From Maricaulis salignorans (GTDB lineage: Bacteria > Pseudomonadota > Alphaproteobacteria > Caulobacterales > Aquidulcibacteraceae): a stretch of 64,000 bases of DNA. The notes below the pieces were generated by a model. It worked only from the letters and a program-made list of their open reading frames with translations. It ran no database searches and was not told the DNA's origin. Shown here piece by piece: positions 24,573 through 33,209 of the stretch; within the stretch, counting starts at the first letter, position 1, and each line of letters starts with the position of its first letter. The stretch is taken from the NCBI GenBank assembly GCA_945891505.1, contig CAMDDL010000001.1, forward strand, positions 1 through 64,000. Direction: 5' to 3'. Made by a program: the position numbers and the translations under genes.

Positions 24573-25397
24573 CTACAGGCCAAGGCTGGTTCGAATCTCA
24601 GCCGGGCTTGTGCCGCGTTCACGCAGGCTGCGCAATGTGACGGACTGATTACGCTTGGCAAAACGCTTTCCATCGGCGTCGAGGATTAGTCGATGGTGGC
24701 GATAAATCGGCGTTGGTAGGCCGAGAAGTTTCTGCAGGACGACGTGGATGTGGGCGGCTTCGGCCAGATCTTCGCCCCGAATGACATGGGTGACGCCTTG
24801 GCTGGCATCATCCAACACGCTGGCGAGGTGATAGCTCGACGCAAACTCCTTCCGCGCCAGCACAATATCGCCCAATTGCCCGGGATTGGCTTTGACCCAA
24901 GTCCCATTGGCTTCAAAGCCTAGAGTGTCCCAATTCTTGCCGAGCAAGTCCTGACTGCGTTGCAGGGATAATCGCCACGCAAACGGCTTTCCAGAAGCCA
25001 ATAAGGCAGCCTCGTCTTGCGGCGGCAATGGGGCAACAGGTTCCGGCCCTGAAAAGCTGTGCGGGGCTGAGGCAATGCCGTCCATAAGCTCCTTGCGCGT
25101 TTTAAAGCAGCGATAGAGGACGCCCAAGTCCTTCAGTCGTTCAAGGGCTGCTTCGTAGTCGGCCATATGATCGCTTTGTCGACGAACGGGTACCTCCCAC
25201 GCGAGGCCGAGCCAAGCTAGGTCCTCATAGATGGCTTCCTCAAACTCGGGCCGACACCGCGTCAGATCGGTATCCTCGATCCGCAGAAGGAACCTGCCTT
25301 GTGCCGATTGAGCGGCGTCAAGGGCTGTCCAAGCTGAGAAGGCATGACCCAAGTGGAGATAGCCAGTGGGTGAGGGGGCAAAACGGGTGGCAAACAT
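24573..25397 (-). CDS. gluQ: Glutamyl-Q tRNA(Asp) synthetase
   Basis: GltX paralogue without the anticodon-binding domain. It attaches glutamate to queuosine at the wobble position of tRNA-Asp. At 274 aa it has the HIGH motif PSPTGYLHLGHA, LRIEDTDLTRCRPEFEE, RGEDLAEAAHIHVVLQKLLGL (typical GluQ-RS form) and a KMSKS relative, GKRFAKRNQ. ATG 25397 (MFATRFAPSPTG) is the family start; a longer frame from 25475 is rejected. It diverges from the esterase gene at 25456. Confidence 0.95.
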   Translation of the reverse strand: MFATRFAPSPTGYLHLGHAFSAWTALDAAQSAQGRFLLRIEDTDLTRCRPEFEEAIYEDLAWLGLAWEVPVRRQSDHMADYEAALERLKDLGVLYRCFKTRKELMDGIASAPHSFSGPEPVAPLPPQDEAALLASGKPFAWRLSLQRSQDLLGKNWDTLGFEANGTWVKANPGQLGDIVLARKEFASSYHLASVLDDASQGVTHVIRGEDLAEAAHIHVVLQKLLGLPTPIYRHHRLILDADGKRFAKRNQSVTLRSLRERGTSPAEIRTSLGL

Positions 25398-25455
25398 GCC
25401 TGCTCTATGCCGTGGGGCGGCTGTCTTTGGCAATTGGCTTTTGCTAACATAGGCC

Positions 25456-26106
25456 ATGGCAGAAAAAATCCTCACCGGCCCGCGTCGCGCCCCAACATCA
25501 GGTCAAAGCCCAAAGGGCCTTGTCGTAACCTTGCATGGCTATGGTTCAAATGGGGAGGATCTGATTTCGCTTGCGCCCTATTGGGATCGACTTTTGTCGG
25601 ATGTGCAATTCAGCTCGCCCAACGCCCCCGCACATGTGCCGGGCTTTGGTGAGATGTATCAGTGGTTTGCGATTGAGAGTATGGATCCAATCCATCTAGC
25701 CAAGGGCGCACGCGAAGCAGCCCCGGTGCTGGAGGCTTTTCTCGAAGCAGAGATGGCACGCTTTGGCGTCACCAAAGCGCAGACAGCCTTGGTAGGATTC
25801 AGCCAAGGGACGATGATGGCGCTACAGGTGGGGCTTGCTTCGCAAGAGCCCTATGCAGGCATATTGGGTTTTTCAGGTGCTTTGGTTGGCAATCCTGAGG
25901 TTGCGTCCAAGCCCCCCGTTTTGTTGATCCATGGCGATCAAGATGACGTGGTCCCCTTGGCGGCCAGTCAAATGGCGAAACAGTTCTTGAAGGCGGCTGG
26001 GCTGGATGCGCGTCTGCATGTCTCGCCACGGGCGGCGCACACAATTGCCATGGACGGTCTACAGCTTGGCGGCGCGTTTCTGGCCCGGGTACTTAACGGG
26101 GCTTAG
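25456..26106 (+). CDS. Carboxylesterase/phospholipase-type alpha/beta hydrolase
   Basis: Cytosolic serine esterase of 216 aa in the YpfH/acyl-protein-thioesterase-like family. It shows LVVTLHGYGSNGEDLISLAPYW at the oxyanion region, nucleophile elbow VGFSQGTMMALQ, the acid in IHGDQDDVVP and the catalytic His in RAAHTIAMDG. Natural substrate unknown; short-chain esters or lysophospholipids are usual. It is transcribed alone; 219 bp without a supported gene follow before the HNH gene. Confidence 0.92.
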   Translation: MAEKILTGPRRAPTSGQSPKGLVVTLHGYGSNGEDLISLAPYWDRLLSDVQFSSPNAPAHVPGFGEMYQWFAIESMDPIHLAKGAREAAPVLEAFLEAEMARFGVTKAQTALVGFSQGTMMALQVGLASQEPYAGILGFSGALVGNPEVASKPPVLLIHGDQDDVVPLAASQMAKQFLKAAGLDARLHVSPRAAHTIAMDGLQLGGAFLARVLNGA

Positions 26107-26325
26107 CCGCACGCCCCGTATCTGGGTCGTCATCGTCCGTCACTGACAACGCAACTGCATCGACACAAATCGATATCGCATCTGTCATGTTTTCTTTGCA
26201 GTGAATCGGGTAGTGCTGTTGTCCAGAGCAGGAGGAAGCCGTTTTCAACAGGCCACACCACACATGTCTCGCAGTCGGCGGTGCCGGACCTATTAGGTTT
26301 GCTTTCCTGCAACAGGGAGGCGACG

Positions 26326-26925
26326 ATGGATATTGATCAGTTTGAGTTGGTTTCTGCCCCCCAGCCGTTTAAGACCCAGTCGAGGTTAGCAGGCTTTCCT
26401 GCTTTGGTCCTGAACGCCGATTATCGACCACTGTCTTATTATCCGTTGTCAGTCTGGTCTTGGCAGGACGCGGTCAAGGCCGTCTATATGGACCGGGTTG
26501 AAGTGGTGGCGGAATATGATCATGCCGTCCACAGCCCCAGCTTTGAAATGCGATTGCCAAGCGTCATTTCGCTCAAAGAATATGTCCAGCAAGATCGCGC
26601 ACCGGCCTTCACGCGCTTCAACCTATTCCTGCGTGACGGGTTTAAATGCGCCTATTGCCATGCCACGGATGATCTGACTTTTGACCATGTAATTCCCCGT
26701 TCCAAAGGTGGGAAAACAACGTGGGAAAACATCGTTACGGCTTGCTCACCCTGCAACTTGCGAAAGGGTGGGCGCAGTTTGCGTGAAGCGGGTATGACGC
26801 CTCGCAAGCCGCCGCGTAGGCCCTCGATGCATGAGTTGCAGGCTATGGGCCGCAAGTTCCCGCCGCACCATTTACACGAGAGTTGGGTCGATTGGCTCTA
26901 TTGGGATGTGGTGCTGGAGGCTTAA
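26326..26925 (+). CDS. HNH endonuclease
   Basis: Chromosomally conserved HNH nuclease of 199 aa. ATG 26326 is preceded by AGGGAGG, better than the frame start at 26281. An N-terminal domain (ALVLNADYRPLSYYPLSVWSW) leads into the HNH module: CAYCHATDDLTFDHVIPRSKGG, WENIVTACSPCNLRKG, with two CxxC zinc pairs around the H-N-H core. It is an orphan with no methylase nearby, and this family is found in most alphaproteobacteria, so it is likely a housekeeping repair or RNA/DNA processing enzyme rather than a restriction enzyme. Confidence 0.93.
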   Translation: MDIDQFELVSAPQPFKTQSRLAGFPALVLNADYRPLSYYPLSVWSWQDAVKAVYMDRVEVVAEYDHAVHSPSFEMRLPSVISLKEYVQQDRAPAFTRFNLFLRDGFKCAYCHATDDLTFDHVIPRSKGGKTTWENIVTACSPCNLRKGGRSLREAGMTPRKPPRRPSMHELQAMGRKFPPHHLHESWVDWLYWDVVLEA

Positions 26926-26955
26926 TCAGGCCTGCGTGACATCATTGTAATCTTG

Positions 26956-26973
26956 CGCGCACCCAATTGCGCG
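26956..26973 (+). terminator. Possible weak terminator after the HNH gene
   Basis: A stem CGCGCA/TGCGCG with a 6-nt loop, extendable by a G-T pair, is followed by TGTTCCCTCTTT, only moderately U-rich. It lies 30 bp past the HNH stop. Confidence 0.4.
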
Positions 26974-27052
26974 TGTTCCCTCTTTCGATCAGGCACTTAA
27001 GCTCCTATGTCGAGTAAAAGGCCGCCTTCGTGCAGGCTGAAGGAATGACTTG

Positions 27053-28096
27053 ATGAAGCGCCCTTTCGGTCCAACCAGTGCAATCGCCCGCGAAACTTTG
27101 CGCCGTGGGATGGGCCGTGTGCGTGAAGCGGGGCCTTTACTGCGTAAAGGCCGCTTAGCGGGCCTTGGCTTACTTGGCGTTTTGATTGGTTTTATACAAA
27201 GTGTCATCGAACTGGCGATGCGCGAGGCCTATGAGGCCCTCGATCGACGTCATGAGGCGCAGATTAAAAAGGGTAGTGACACGATGGGACGGCGACGCGA
27301 ATGGCGGGAAGAGGATGACGACGAAGACCGCAAGGTCTATAGACGCAAAATGGAAGATGCACGCCGCCGCTTTGAACTTGAGATTCGCGCCGCGCGGGAT
27401 GTCCAGCGCGAACAGCGCCGTGCCCAAGGCCGCATCAAGACGACTTGGACCTTGGCCGCAATTGGCGCTGGGATTTTCTTGGCTGCAGTCATTGGTGACG
27501 TACTCAACCCTCTCGCTGGCATTGGCTTTGGCATCATGGTGGGTGGCGCGATCTCGTGGGCGGGCTCGTTATTCCTTCATCGCATTGGCAAGCCTGCAGC
27601 CGGAGCCGCCGCAACGCCTGTGCCCGCCCGCCCTGAAATTGAAGCGCCAACGGTAAGCGAAAATGCCATGCCGCAAGGCCGCACCGAATTGGTGCAGCAA
27701 GTCTTAGCCGATGCGGCAACAGCCTTGCGTGCCCTCGATGGGACAATGCCACGCTTGCGCCATCCAGACTCAGTGGCTTCCGTGGCGCGCATTGTTGCGG
27801 TGGGAAATCGTTTGATGATGATGGTTGCAGCAAATCCGGAGAAGCTCGCCATCGCCCAACGCGTCTTCACTTATTATTGTCCGGAGACAGTCAAAGTCGC
27901 TGAAGCGCTGGCCAAGCTTGAAACCGATCCTGCCCCAGATATGGAGCGGATTGGCGGCACCCAGACGATTTTGAAGAAGCTGGAAGTGCTGTTTGAGCGG
28001 ACGGAGCTGGAGCTTAAGGCCGACGAAGGCAAGGAATTAGATATTGATCTGAAGCTGTTGGACCAGTCGATCGAGTCCGACCTTCGCTATCAATAG
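27053..28096 (+). CDS. XpaC-like protein (5-bromo-4-chloroindolyl phosphate hydrolysis family)
   Basis: Protein of 347 aa. N-terminal basic region with a hydrophobic helix (RLAGLGLLGVLIGFIQSVIEL), a highly charged coiled-coil segment (residues about 78-125), then two membrane helices (TLAAIGAGIFLAAVIGDVL and AGIGFGIMVGGAISWAG). The cytosolic C-terminal domain is typical of XpaC: YYCPETVKVAEALAKLE, IGGTQTILKKLEVLFE, ELDIDLKLLDQSIESD. The family name is historical; the same C-terminal pattern accompanies tellurite-resistance TelA proteins, though no telA is nearby. ATG 27053 follows AAGGA at 8 nt. Confidence 0.82.
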   Translation: MKRPFGPTSAIARETLRRGMGRVREAGPLLRKGRLAGLGLLGVLIGFIQSVIELAMREAYEALDRRHEAQIKKGSDTMGRRREWREEDDDEDRKVYRRKMEDARRRFELEIRAARDVQREQRRAQGRIKTTWTLAAIGAGIFLAAVIGDVLNPLAGIGFGIMVGGAISWAGSLFLHRIGKPAAGAAATPVPARPEIEAPTVSENAMPQGRTELVQQVLADAATALRALDGTMPRLRHPDSVASVARIVAVGNRLMMMVAANPEKLAIAQRVFTYYCPETVKVAEALAKLETDPAPDMERIGGTQTILKKLEVLFERTELELKADEGKELDIDLKLLDQSIESDLRYQ

Positions 28097-28103
28097 GGTC
28101 GCC

Positions 28104-28682
28104 TCAGACCTTTTGACAGACTGCGATCGCAACCCGACATCCGGCCTTAATCACAGCTTCTAAGACCGGATGGCCAAACGCCTCTTTGGCCCCTTCGGCG
28201 ATTGCTTGATCCTTGTGGGCGATTTCTTCGTCGCGAAACCGACTGATCATGGCAGATAGCTCAGGCTCTTGATCACCCAATTCCTCAATCTGCTCGCGGT
28301 AGTGATCTTCGATCACTTCTTCGACGGCAGCCGTACAAGCGTGCGCGGCCTTCTCACCCATGAGAGCCGTCACAACGCCAAGGCCAAAGCCTGCTGCTCC
28401 CCAAATGGGGCCTAGAAGGGTTGGGCGGACTTTGCGCTCTAGCAGTAATTTGTCGAACGCGGCCTTGTGGACGGCCTCATCTGCTTCTTGCTCGGCAAGT
28501 TGGGCAGCAATCCGTCGAGCACCGGGCAAGCGCGAGAACACGGCGCGCTGGCCTTCATAAATGCATGTCGCGCCAAACTCCCCCGCATGGTCGACGCGCA
28601 GCATCTCTGCAACACGGTCTTGTGCGAAGCGGCGACCGGGCGCGGCGGGTCGGCTGGAGCGGGCAGTGGTGGCGTCAGACAT
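28104..28682 (-). CDS. coq7: Coq7-type demethoxyubiquinone hydroxylase
   Basis: Di-iron hydroxylase acting late in ubiquinone synthesis, membrane-associated. At 192 aa it matches the Coq7 form rather than flavin-dependent UbiF. Iron ligands are visible as the Glu in HAGEFGATCIYEGQ, the E-x2-H of DEAVHKAAF, the Glu of EEVIEDHY and the final E-x2-H of RDEEIAHKD. The start overlaps the 3' end of dsbB (8 bp), so both are coupled. Ubiquinone is also the electron acceptor of DsbB, a sensible pairing. Confidence 0.95.
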   Translation of the reverse strand: MSDATTARSSRPAAPGRRFAQDRVAEMLRVDHAGEFGATCIYEGQRAVFSRLPGARRIAAQLAEQEADEAVHKAAFDKLLLERKVRPTLLGPIWGAAGFGLGVVTALMGEKAAHACTAAVEEVIEDHYREQIEELGDQEPELSAMISRFRDEEIAHKDQAIAEGAKEAFGHPVLEAVIKAGCRVAIAVCQKV

Positions 28683-29211
28683 CAGACTTCTCCTTCAAGC
28701 CGCGGGGATAAAAGACACTCAAGCCCGAATAGATCGCTAGCTTGAGCGAGATCAACATGTTCCAACCTGCCATCGACAGGCCAAGGAATATCCAAGCCGC
28801 CTCGTCGCACCCAACGACATGTAAGGGCTGGTTTAGGGCACCCAGAAGGTCGGTCGGCACCGCCCCGCTGCTGGCTGCAGTACAGGAAGGCAGGCCAGGC
28901 CACCATTTATATTCAACGCCCATGTGAAAGCCTGCCACAATCGCGCCGCCCACAAACGCAAAGGTCAAAAGCAGGTTCAACGCCCGATTTGTCATCTCTG
29001 CGCCATCCATACGGCGGGCGAGAAGGGCGAGGGCGGCGATGGCTGCAGCAATCCAATAGGCTTCGCGCTGGTGCAAACATAAAGCGCAAGGTGCCAATCC
29101 GCCAAAGCGCTCAAACCCATGCGCAATCGCTAACATGGACAAGCTGGAAGCTAACGCAATCCAAGGCCATTGAGCCAAAATGAAGCTAAAGAAGGGGCGT
29201 ATTCGCATCAT
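28675..29211 (-). CDS. dsbB: Disulfide bond formation protein B
   Basis: Four-helix inner-membrane protein that reoxidises DsbA and passes electrons to quinone. First redox pair CALC (CALCLHQREAYW) in the first periplasmic loop; the second Cys pair lies in the second loop (LPSCTAASSG and VVGCDEAAW). 178 aa, as usual. It precedes coq7 with overlap, and a DsbA-like lipoprotein with CGFC is encoded at 30.5-31.4 kb. Confidence 0.93.
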   Translation of the reverse strand: MMRIRPFFSFILAQWPWIALASSLSMLAIAHGFERFGGLAPCALCLHQREAYWIAAAIAALALLARRMDGAEMTNRALNLLLTFAFVGGAIVAGFHMGVEYKWWPGLPSCTAASSGAVPTDLLGALNQPLHVVGCDEAAWIFLGLSMAGWNMLISLKLAIYSGLSVFYPRGLKEKSDV

Positions 29212-29272
29212 AATGATATAGGCCGTTCCTCACGCTTCGAACAGTTCAGCCCGCACCACATATACATGCGGC

Positions 29273-29941
29273 CTATTGTCCTATCATATTGCCCAGCCAG
29301 GGCAGATGCTCTTGTACCAAAGTTGCAGCAAAGCCTGCTCCGGCGAAGAGGCCCCAAACCATCACGACCAAAAAGATCGACCAAGCAAGGCCTAACAGGC
29401 TGCCTGCTAGCGTAAACAGACCGTCTGTTTGCAGAAGGCCTACGGCAATCAAGGTAATGGCAAGCGACGGGATCGTATTGGTGATCGGCAACATGATGGT
29501 GACGGAAGCGACCGCACAAATCGCGCCAACCAGACGCTCTGCCAAACCGCTGGCCAAGAAGGTGAGGCGGGGCTTTGAAAAGACTGTAGTCCAGCGCAGA
29601 CGTTTGTCGGCAAAGTCGGCAATCGATTCAATCCAAGCCGACTTCACGCGTGATTCGAGCGCCCGCTTGGGCAGCCAAACCTCTTGCGAACCCAGCGCCA
29701 TTTGCATGGCCAATAAGAAGATCGGGATCGCAATCACCTGTGCACCCGGCAGGCCCGGCACCAAACAAGGAATAGCAAACAATAAGATCAACAGGCCAAA
29801 GGCGCGTTCGTCTAATTGATCGACAATATCGCCAATCAAAGCCCCATCCGGTCCTGCAACCTTTTTGAGGCCGACAATGGCATCGATAAAACTCGCAGGT
29901 GGCTCTTGCGTGTCAGACGCGGGGGGCGGGGTAGAGGTCAT
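29273..29941 (-). CDS. ExoD-family membrane protein
   Basis: Predicted inner-membrane protein of 222 aa in the exopolysaccharide-synthesis ExoD family. Key segments are GLLILLFAIPCLVPGLPGAQVIAIPI, LGSQEVWLPKRALESRV, and two later hydrophobic blocks around residues 140-205 (SVTIMLPITNTIPSLAITLIAVGLLQTDGL). ATG 29941 starts at MTSTPPP; the in-frame extension to 30055 has no family character and nearly reaches the tRNA. ExoD affects exopolysaccharide and alkali tolerance in rhizobia, but the biochemical role is unknown. Confidence 0.88.
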   Translation of the reverse strand: MTSTPPPASDTQEPPASFIDAIVGLKKVAGPDGALIGDIVDQLDERAFGLLILLFAIPCLVPGLPGAQVIAIPIFLLAMQMALGSQEVWLPKRALESRVKSAWIESIADFADKRLRWTTVFSKPRLTFLASGLAERLVGAICAVASVTIMLPITNTIPSLAITLIAVGLLQTDGLFTLAGSLLGLAWSIFLVVMVWGLFAGAGFAATLVQEHLPWLGNMIGQ

Positions 29942-30094
29942 CGGCTGTCTATACGCCCAGCCTCTGAGATTGCCAATCAGGATTGGGCACTTGGCCCACG
30001 GGCTCAGAGTTTCGCGGGCGTCCCCCAAAAGAAGTTGCAGAAAATCTGATTGCATTCACAGGCAAGCCCGTTTAGGTACATCCCTCCCAACCGT

Positions 30095-30179
30095 GCCCCG
30101 GTGGTGGAATTGGTAGACGCGCTGGACTCAAAATCCAGTTCCGAGAGGAGTGTCGGTTCGAGTCCGACCCGGGGCACCA
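30095..30179 (+). tRNA. tRNA-Leu (anticodon CAA)
   Basis: 85-nt class II tRNA with acceptor stem GCCCCGG/CCGGGGC, D-loop TGGTAGACGC, anticodon stem CTGGA/TCCAG with loop CTCAAAA (anticodon CAA, decoding UUG), a long variable arm CCGAGAGGAGTGTC and T-loop GGTTCGAGTCC. The 3' CCA is encoded. Confidence 0.97.
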
Positions 30180-30343
30180 TTGGTTTTCCAAGACAATTTG
30201 ATCATTGTTTGTGCTGCTTCATGCCGCACCTGTCGCGCCCAACCGCGCACCCAAACCCCATCCAATTTGACTCAATCTTCATCCAATTCCGCAAGGCAAG
30301 TCTAAGGCTTTGCTGAGATCATAGAGCGTCACAGGAGAGTGCT

Positions 30344-30541
30344 ATGGATGTCTCGTCGTTGATGAATGCTAAGATGCAGGCGCAAGCTGCCCAGTTGCAG
30401 ATGGCGGCATTGCGGGCGGTGCAGGAAACGCCGGGCCAAGAGCGGGCTTTATCGACGCTGTCTCAAGCAATTGTTCAAACACAGGATGCTTTTGCGGTCA
30501 GTGCCGCAAAAGCCATCAGTGGGATTGATATTCTGGTTTAG
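30344..30541 (+). CDS. Small conserved-looking protein, unknown
   Basis: 65-aa protein I cannot name. A strong ribosome site (AGGAGA, 6 nt before ATG) supports it. It begins MDVSSLMNAKMQAQ and is predicted as a helix rich in Ala and Gln, then ends QTQDAFAVSAAKAISGIDILV. The short MDVSSL start with a helical body recalls YjfB-type putative motility proteins, but the similarity is weak. It is downstream of tRNA-Leu and convergent with, and overlapping by 4 bp, the DsbA-like gene. Confidence 0.7.
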   Translation: MDVSSLMNAKMQAQAAQLQMAALRAVQETPGQERALSTLSQAIVQTQDAFAVSAAKAISGIDILV

Positions 30542-31386
30542 CCCTTCTTGGGGCCACTGGCTGGGGGTGGGTTTGATACGTCCACACCTGCTGTCGCGAG
30601 CGCATTTTCAAGCTCTTCTTGATTAAAGCCTGAAACCAGCTTGCCATTGATCACAAAGCCCGGCGTGCCACCAATACTCAGATTGGTCGCTTGATCGCGC
30701 ATCCCGGTGATCGTGGCCTCAACCTGGGGCTTCTCCATGTCGGCTTTCAGCTTCTCAACACTTAGCCCAACTGAGGCTGCGATCTGGAAGATCTGTTCTG
30801 GGTTGAGGTCGCCTTGAGCTGTCATCAAGGCATTATGCATTTGCAGATATTTGCCTTGATTGTGTGCGGCGATCGCCGCTTTAGCCGCAGTACTTGAGTT
30901 TTCAGACAGGATCGGCAGCTCTTTGAAGATCACGCGCACATCCTTGCGCGTTTGCATCAGATTAGACACCCAGCCTTGGGCCGCGTGACAAAAGCCGCAT
31001 TTATAGTCAAAAAACTCAATCACCGTGATCTTTGCATTGGCTGGGCCAAAGCTGAATTGGGCATGATCGCTCTTCAAGGATTTGAAGGCCGCAGCGACTT
31101 TTTCGTTCTGAACGCGCGCTTGCTTGGTTTCAAAGGCACGCTGGGCTTCCAGCAGAATTTCAGGATTGGCGACAAGCTCATCGCGAATTAGGGCGCGGAC
31201 GGCGGTTTGTTGTTCGGCGGTCAAGGACTTCAGAACGTCTGCATTAACAGGCGCTGGCGTAACCTGCGCGGCGGTCGCTTTGGCTTCACCGGTTTCTGCA
31301 GCTTTTTCAGCCGGCTTAGAACAACTGGTGATACCAAATGCGGTGACAGAAAGTGCCAGCAACGAGACAAATGAATGAGGGCGCAT
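30538..31386 (-). CDS. DsbA-family thioredoxin-like lipoprotein
   Basis: Periplasmic thiol-disulfide protein of 282 aa. The N-terminus has a signal segment with lipobox GITSC; a helical linker (DVLKSLTAEQQTAVRALIRDEL) precedes the DsbA-type thioredoxin domain with redox motif FDYKCGFCHAAQG and the cis-Pro loop SIGGTPGFVIN. The CGFC dipeptide differs from the oxidising CPHC of E. coli DsbA. ATG 31386 is preceded by GGAGA at 5 nt. It follows the M48 protease gene on the same strand with a 53-bp gap. DsbB at 29 kb is a likely partner. Confidence 0.92.
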   Translation of the reverse strand: MRPHSFVSLLALSVTAFGITSCSKPAEKAAETGEAKATAAQVTPAPVNADVLKSLTAEQQTAVRALIRDELVANPEILLEAQRAFETKQARVQNEKVAAAFKSLKSDHAQFSFGPANAKITVIEFFDYKCGFCHAAQGWVSNLMQTRKDVRVIFKELPILSENSSTAAKAAIAAHNQGKYLQMHNALMTAQGDLNPEQIFQIAASVGLSVEKLKADMEKPQVEATITGMRDQATNLSIGGTPGFVINGKLVSGFNQEELENALATAGVDVSNPPPASGPKKG

Positions 31387-31439
31387 CAGCGTCTCCAAGA
31401 AAGATGAATGAATTTCTATCAGATTTTATCGACTAACTC

Positions 31440-32987
31440 TTAATGCTTTGCGTGCGTGTCTGCGCCGCCGTGGGCGTGAGTGGCCCCATCAGTATGGATT
31501 ACGCGCTGAAGGCCAAAGGAGCTTTCACGCGCAAAGCTGGTTGCCACCAAGGGCGCCTCGGGCAAGGCAGTGAAAGGACGGGGATCATTGCCCCGGCGAT
31601 TAGCCTTCGTGGCCAAGGGTAGGGTGATGGTTGAAATATCGAAAGCGCGCCGCCATTCGGGCGTTGACCGTACCAAATTGCGCATTGCAAGGTCGGAGAA
31701 GCGATGCGCACGTAAAAGATCGCCCAGATTATAAGCTTCCTCTGCGGTCGCAAGTCGGGCGAGGCCGACCTGTCCGTTGCGGTCAGCCACGACCGCCAGT
31801 TGGTTCCAAGCAAAAGCGTTTGACGGTTCCAAACGCAAGGCAGCTTTCAAACTTGCTTCCGCCTCAACCCGCAAGTCCGCCCGCTCTGTCGCCAAAAGCG
31901 AACGCGCAAGGCCAATGAGAAGCAGCGCCTCATTAGTCGCCAGAGCAACCGCGCGCCGGTTAGGCTCAATAGAGGCCTCTGCCTTGCCATTCTCATAATA
32001 GATTTGCCCCAAAAGTTCGTGAAAGAACGGGTTATCGGGCTGCTCCGCGATCAGTTTCTGGGTTTCTCGGACTGCCGTTGTCAGGTCCGGTGCCCGGAAG
32101 GCGGCCACTGCACGGGCATAGCGCGCGTAAATGGATTGATCCGACGCTGGGTATTTTACAAAGGTGCGCGCTGGCGTGTAGAGGAAGGCTTGGATCTTTG
32201 CCTGCATCATTTTCATACGATCAAGATCGGCAGGGCTGTCCACAGCATCGCGATTGGTTTGCTCGTTCACCCGGTTTTGCAGCGCCTGAATGCGATCTCC
32301 TGAGAGCGGGTGAGACCGGAAATAGGGCTCGCGGCGGGAGTCTGACAAAATTTCATTATAGCGAAACTTGGTGAAAAACTCGAGTAAGCCCCGACCTGAC
32401 TGCCCGGACTTTTCAAGAAACGTCACCGCTGCCTGATCTGCGCTGCTTTCCTGCACGCGGGTGAAGGTGAAGAAACTTAGCATAGCAAATTGTTGCGAGC
32501 TGGCCAAAAGGGCGGCACCGGCATCAGGTGCACCTGCCGCAATCGCTAATAGCCCCAGCGCTATTGTTACATAAGCTGGGCGCATGGCCTCGCGGATATT
32601 GGCGTCGGAACGCGCTAAATGCCCGCCAGAGATATGTCCGGTCTCGTGCGCAATCACGCCTTTTAATTGGTTTGGCGTTTCAGTTTCTAAGATCAGGCCG
32701 GTATGTAGAAAGACGTTCTGGCCGTTGGTGACAAAGGCGTTGAGCGTCTTGTCGCCGACAATATAGATTTTCACATCATTGGGAGCGAGACCTGCCGCTT
32801 CGAAAATCGGGTTTGAGTAATCGCGCAACGTCCGTTCAATTTCTGCGTCGCGGACCAAGGATTGTGCTTGGGCTTGAAACGGTGCGAACGAGATGGTCAT
32901 GGCAATGGCCAGCGCCCGAAAGGGTAATAGCCTTTGCGCGCGTGTGCGGGGGGAGGGGCTAGGCTTTAGGTTGGCGTTGACTATCAT
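31440..32987 (-). CDS. M48-family metalloprotease with TPR repeats (BepA-like)
   Basis: Periplasmic zinc protease-chaperone of 515 aa, similar to BepA/YfgC, which repairs or degrades stalled outer-membrane assembly intermediates. A signal peptide ends FQAQAQS; the protease domain has VIAHETGHISGGH (HExxH) and the third ligand in ESSADQAAV; TPR helices fill about residues 280-440. The C-terminus carries an unusual histidine-rich stretch HTDGATHAHGGADTHAKH. It is upstream of the DsbA-like lipoprotein on the same strand, in line with envelope folding work. Confidence 0.92.
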   Translation of the reverse strand: MIVNANLKPSPSPRTRAQRLLPFRALAIAMTISFAPFQAQAQSLVRDAEIERTLRDYSNPIFEAAGLAPNDVKIYIVGDKTLNAFVTNGQNVFLHTGLILETETPNQLKGVIAHETGHISGGHLARSDANIREAMRPAYVTIALGLLAIAAGAPDAGAALLASSQQFAMLSFFTFTRVQESSADQAAVTFLEKSGQSGRGLLEFFTKFRYNEILSDSRREPYFRSHPLSGDRIQALQNRVNEQTNRDAVDSPADLDRMKMMQAKIQAFLYTPARTFVKYPASDQSIYARYARAVAAFRAPDLTTAVRETQKLIAEQPDNPFFHELLGQIYYENGKAEASIEPNRRAVALATNEALLLIGLARSLLATERADLRVEAEASLKAALRLEPSNAFAWNQLAVVADRNGQVGLARLATAEEAYNLGDLLRAHRFSDLAMRNLVRSTPEWRRAFDISTITLPLATKANRRGNDPRPFTALPEAPLVATSFARESSFGLQRVIHTDGATHAHGGADTHAKH

Positions 32988-33146
32988 AGTTCTGGACCAA
33001 TCACCCTTTTCATTCGTTTCAAACCATCGACATCAGTTTAGCACCAAACTGTTTTCATGGATAATAGGGCAATTTCGCGGCAGTGGGATGAACCAGAGCT
33101 GAAACGGCTAAAGAAGATTGCAAGAGGACTTCATGCTAGACGAAAA

Positions 33147-33174
33147 GGGCCAGACTCCCAACGGAATCTGGCCC
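33147..33174 (-). terminator. Rho-independent terminator of rne
   Basis: An 8-bp stem GGGCCAGA/TCTGGCCC is extended past one mismatch by TCC/GGA around a CAAC loop. On the minus strand it is followed by CTTTTCG. It lies 36 bp past the rne stop. Confidence 0.8.
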
Positions 33175-33209
33175 CTTTGTGATCCAGTTTTGGTTCAAAT
33201 TGCCTTGCT

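Noticed and set aside
33057-33182. 41-aa plus-strand ORF with a W-x-E-x-E-L start, vaguely like small DNA-binding proteins
   Set aside because: No ribosome site, and its second half is the rne terminator; probably chance.
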